The translations under genes and the position numbers were made by a program. Shown here piece by piece: positions 14,823 to 15,921 of a stretch of DNA of 15,921 nucleotides (within the stretch, counting starts at the first letter, position 1; each line of letters opens with the position of its first letter). Origin of the DNA: Candidatus Manganitrophaceae bacterium (GTDB taxonomy: Bacteria > Nitrospirota > Nitrospiria > SBBL01 > Manganitrophaceae); NCBI GenBank assembly GCA_004297235.1, contig SCUR01000366.1, forward strand, positions 1-15,921, written 5' to 3'. The notes beneath the pieces are model-generated. The model searched no databases and was not told the DNA's origin. It saw nothing but the letters and a program-made list of their open reading frames with translations.

Positions 14823-14850
14823 GCGCGAGGGGATTTTCAGTACGCGCTTT
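14823..14850 (+). terminator. Weak candidate terminator in the convergent gap
   Basis: GCGCG (14823-14827) can pair with CGCGC (14843-14847), with a 15-nt loop and TTTTA following. The stem is short and the loop long. It lies between the convergent fibronectin III and release factor 3 genes, where a terminator would be expected. Confidence 0.35.
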
Positions 14851-15921
14851 TAGAGATTATTTAATTCTTTGAATTCAATGTCCGGATAATGTTTCTGATG
14901 AAAAGCGCATTCTCTCTCCGTGGAGAACAAGGCGACCATCCGCCCCTCCCGGTCCTGAAGATGCATCCCTTCCCATCGGAGCCGAATCATCTTGTCGATG
15001 GCGCCGGCGTCTCCGCTCACCCACCGGGCGGCGGTATAGGGGAGACGCTCGACGGTGGTCTCGACGTCATATTCATATTGCAGCCGCGCCTGCACCACAT
15101 CGAACTGGAGGTTGCCGACGACCGCCAGAATCGGCTCGCGGCGCGCGCCGTCGTGTGAGAAGAGAACCTGCATCACCCCCTCTTCCTCCAGCTGCTGAAG
15201 TCCCTTTTGAAACTGCTTGTTCTTGGAGAGATTCCGGTTGATCAGAATGCCGAAACATTCCGGGTGAAAGCGGGGAATGCCGTCGTACTTGAGCGGCGCC
15301 GCGGAGCAGAGGGTATCGCCGATGGCGAACAGGCCGGGGTTGACCAATCCCACGACATCCCCGGCAAAAGCCTCTTCGATCGTCTCCCGCTCGCGGCCGA
15401 AGAGCCGATGCGGCCGGGTCATCCGGACCTTCCGATCCAAACGGGAGTGGTAGACCAGCATATCTTTTTCGAATCTTCCGGAGCAGACCCGAAGGAAGGC
15501 CATCCGGTCCCGGTGCCGGCGGTCCATGTTGGCCTGGATCTTAAAGATGAATCCGGAGAAGGCCTCGATCCCCGGCATCACCAGGCCGTGGCTGCTCATG
15601 CGGGGCCCCGGCGGCGGCGCCAGATCCTTCAGGCCGGTGAGAAACGGCTCCACGCCGAAGTTGTGGATGGCGCTCCCGAAGAAGACCGGCGCCACCTCTC
15701 CTTTCAGAAATCGGTCCCGCTCGAATGAAAATCCCGCGCCGGCCAGCAGCTCCACATCCTCGCAAAGCTGCCGATAGGCCGGGCCGCCGATCTCCCCTTC
15801 CAGGCACGGATCGTCGATCTCGCCGACCCAGACCGGCGCTTTGTCCTGCCCCCGCACCGTCCGCTGAAAGCGGAGCACCTGTTTGTGCTCCAGATCGTAG
15901 ACCCCCTGAAAATCGGGTCCT
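14850..15921 (-). CDS. prfC: Peptide chain release factor 3, C-terminal part (5' end beyond window)
   Basis: The minus-strand frame is open from the right edge to the stop at 14850 and gives 356 residues, about two thirds of a typical 529-residue RF3. It begins in the GTPase domain tail (GPDFQGVYDLEHKQ, then VWVGEIDDP) and continues through FFGSAIHNFGVEPFL, the beta-barrel domain 2 (FSGFIFKIQANMDRRHRDRMAFLRVCSG; FAGDVVGLVNPGLFAIGDTL) and RF3-specific domain 3 (FHPECFG, QLEEEGVMQVL, AVVGNLQFDVVQARLQYEYDVET), which distinguish it from EF-G. RF3 is the GTPase that recycles RF1/RF2 from the ribosome after termination. The G1-G4 nucleotide motifs lie outside the window. A housekeeping gene, apparently unrelated to its neighbours. 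Confidence 0.96.
   Translation of the reverse strand, partial: GPDFQGVYDLEHKQVLRFQRTVRGQDKAPVWVGEIDDPCLEGEIGGPAYRQLCEDVELLAGAGFSFERDRFLKGEVAPVFFGSAIHNFGVEPFLTGLKDLAPPPGPRMSSHGLVMPGIEAFSGFIFKIQANMDRRHRDRMAFLRVCSGRFEKDMLVYHSRLDRKVRMTRPHRLFGRERETIEEAFAGDVVGLVNPGLFAIGDTLCSAAPLKYDGIPRFHPECFGILINRNLSKNKQFQKGLQQLEEEGVMQVLFSHDGARREPILAVVGNLQFDVVQARLQYEYDVETTVERLPYTAARWVSGDAGAIDKMIRLRWEGMHLQDREGRMVALFSTERECAFHQKHYPDIEFKELNNL

Overview
The window (about 60% GC, dense short intergenic gaps, strong AAGGAG-type ribosome sites) looks like chromosomal DNA of a free-living Gram-negative bacterium: it has a Tat-exported molybdoenzyme, a lipoprotein, two large secreted proteins and GEMM-type riboswitch sequence. 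The style (DTTPP-type fibronectin III proteins behind cyclic-dinucleotide riboswitches, IorAB-type oxidoreductase) fits Nitrospirota or Desulfobacterota-like lineages, but no ribosomal RNA or unambiguous marker fixes the taxon; this is inference.

Layout. (1) 1-2635, minus strand: a two-gene operon for a molybdenum hydroxylase of the isoquinoline 1-oxidoreductase type, small [2Fe-2S] subunit then large molybdopterin subunit, the latter running off the left edge. (2) 3117-4856, plus strand, divergent: a zinc-dependent, formaldehyde-dehydrogenase-like alcohol dehydrogenase followed 15 nt later by a conserved-looking protein of unknown function, closed by a terminator at 4910-4943. (3) 5143-5577: a small secreted lipoprotein. 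(4) 5642-7078, minus: a diguanylate cyclase with an unusual N-terminal dinucleotide-binding-like domain, a GAF domain and an intact GGEEF/I-site catalytic domain. (5) 7394-10081, plus: a secreted protein with a duplicated lectin-like + PKD module and a seven-repeat beta-propeller. (6) 10415-10780: a leader with a clear GEMM-I (cyclic-di-GMP) riboswitch, a terminator, a second, variant GEMM-like aptamer and a second terminator. (7) 10798-14772: the regulated gene, a 1324-residue secreted protein made of about 13 fibronectin III-like domains with a Cys-containing C-terminal anchoring signal. (8) 14850-15921, minus: the C-terminal two thirds of peptide chain release factor 3, running off the right edge.

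How it fits together. The most interesting system is the 10415-10797 leader: two GEMM-class aptamers, each followed by its own intrinsic terminator, in front of one giant cell-surface protein. The first has G at the ligand-contacting position equivalent to G20 of Vc2 (c-di-GMP type); the second has A there, the change associated with 3',3'-cGAMP recognition. A diguanylate cyclase lies 3.3 kb upstream, and its active-site Asp argues that it makes c-di-GMP rather than cGAMP. This suggests, without proving it, that surface attachment or matrix production is controlled by two second messengers in series. The left-hand half looks like ordinary aldehyde or N-heterocycle oxidation metabolism.
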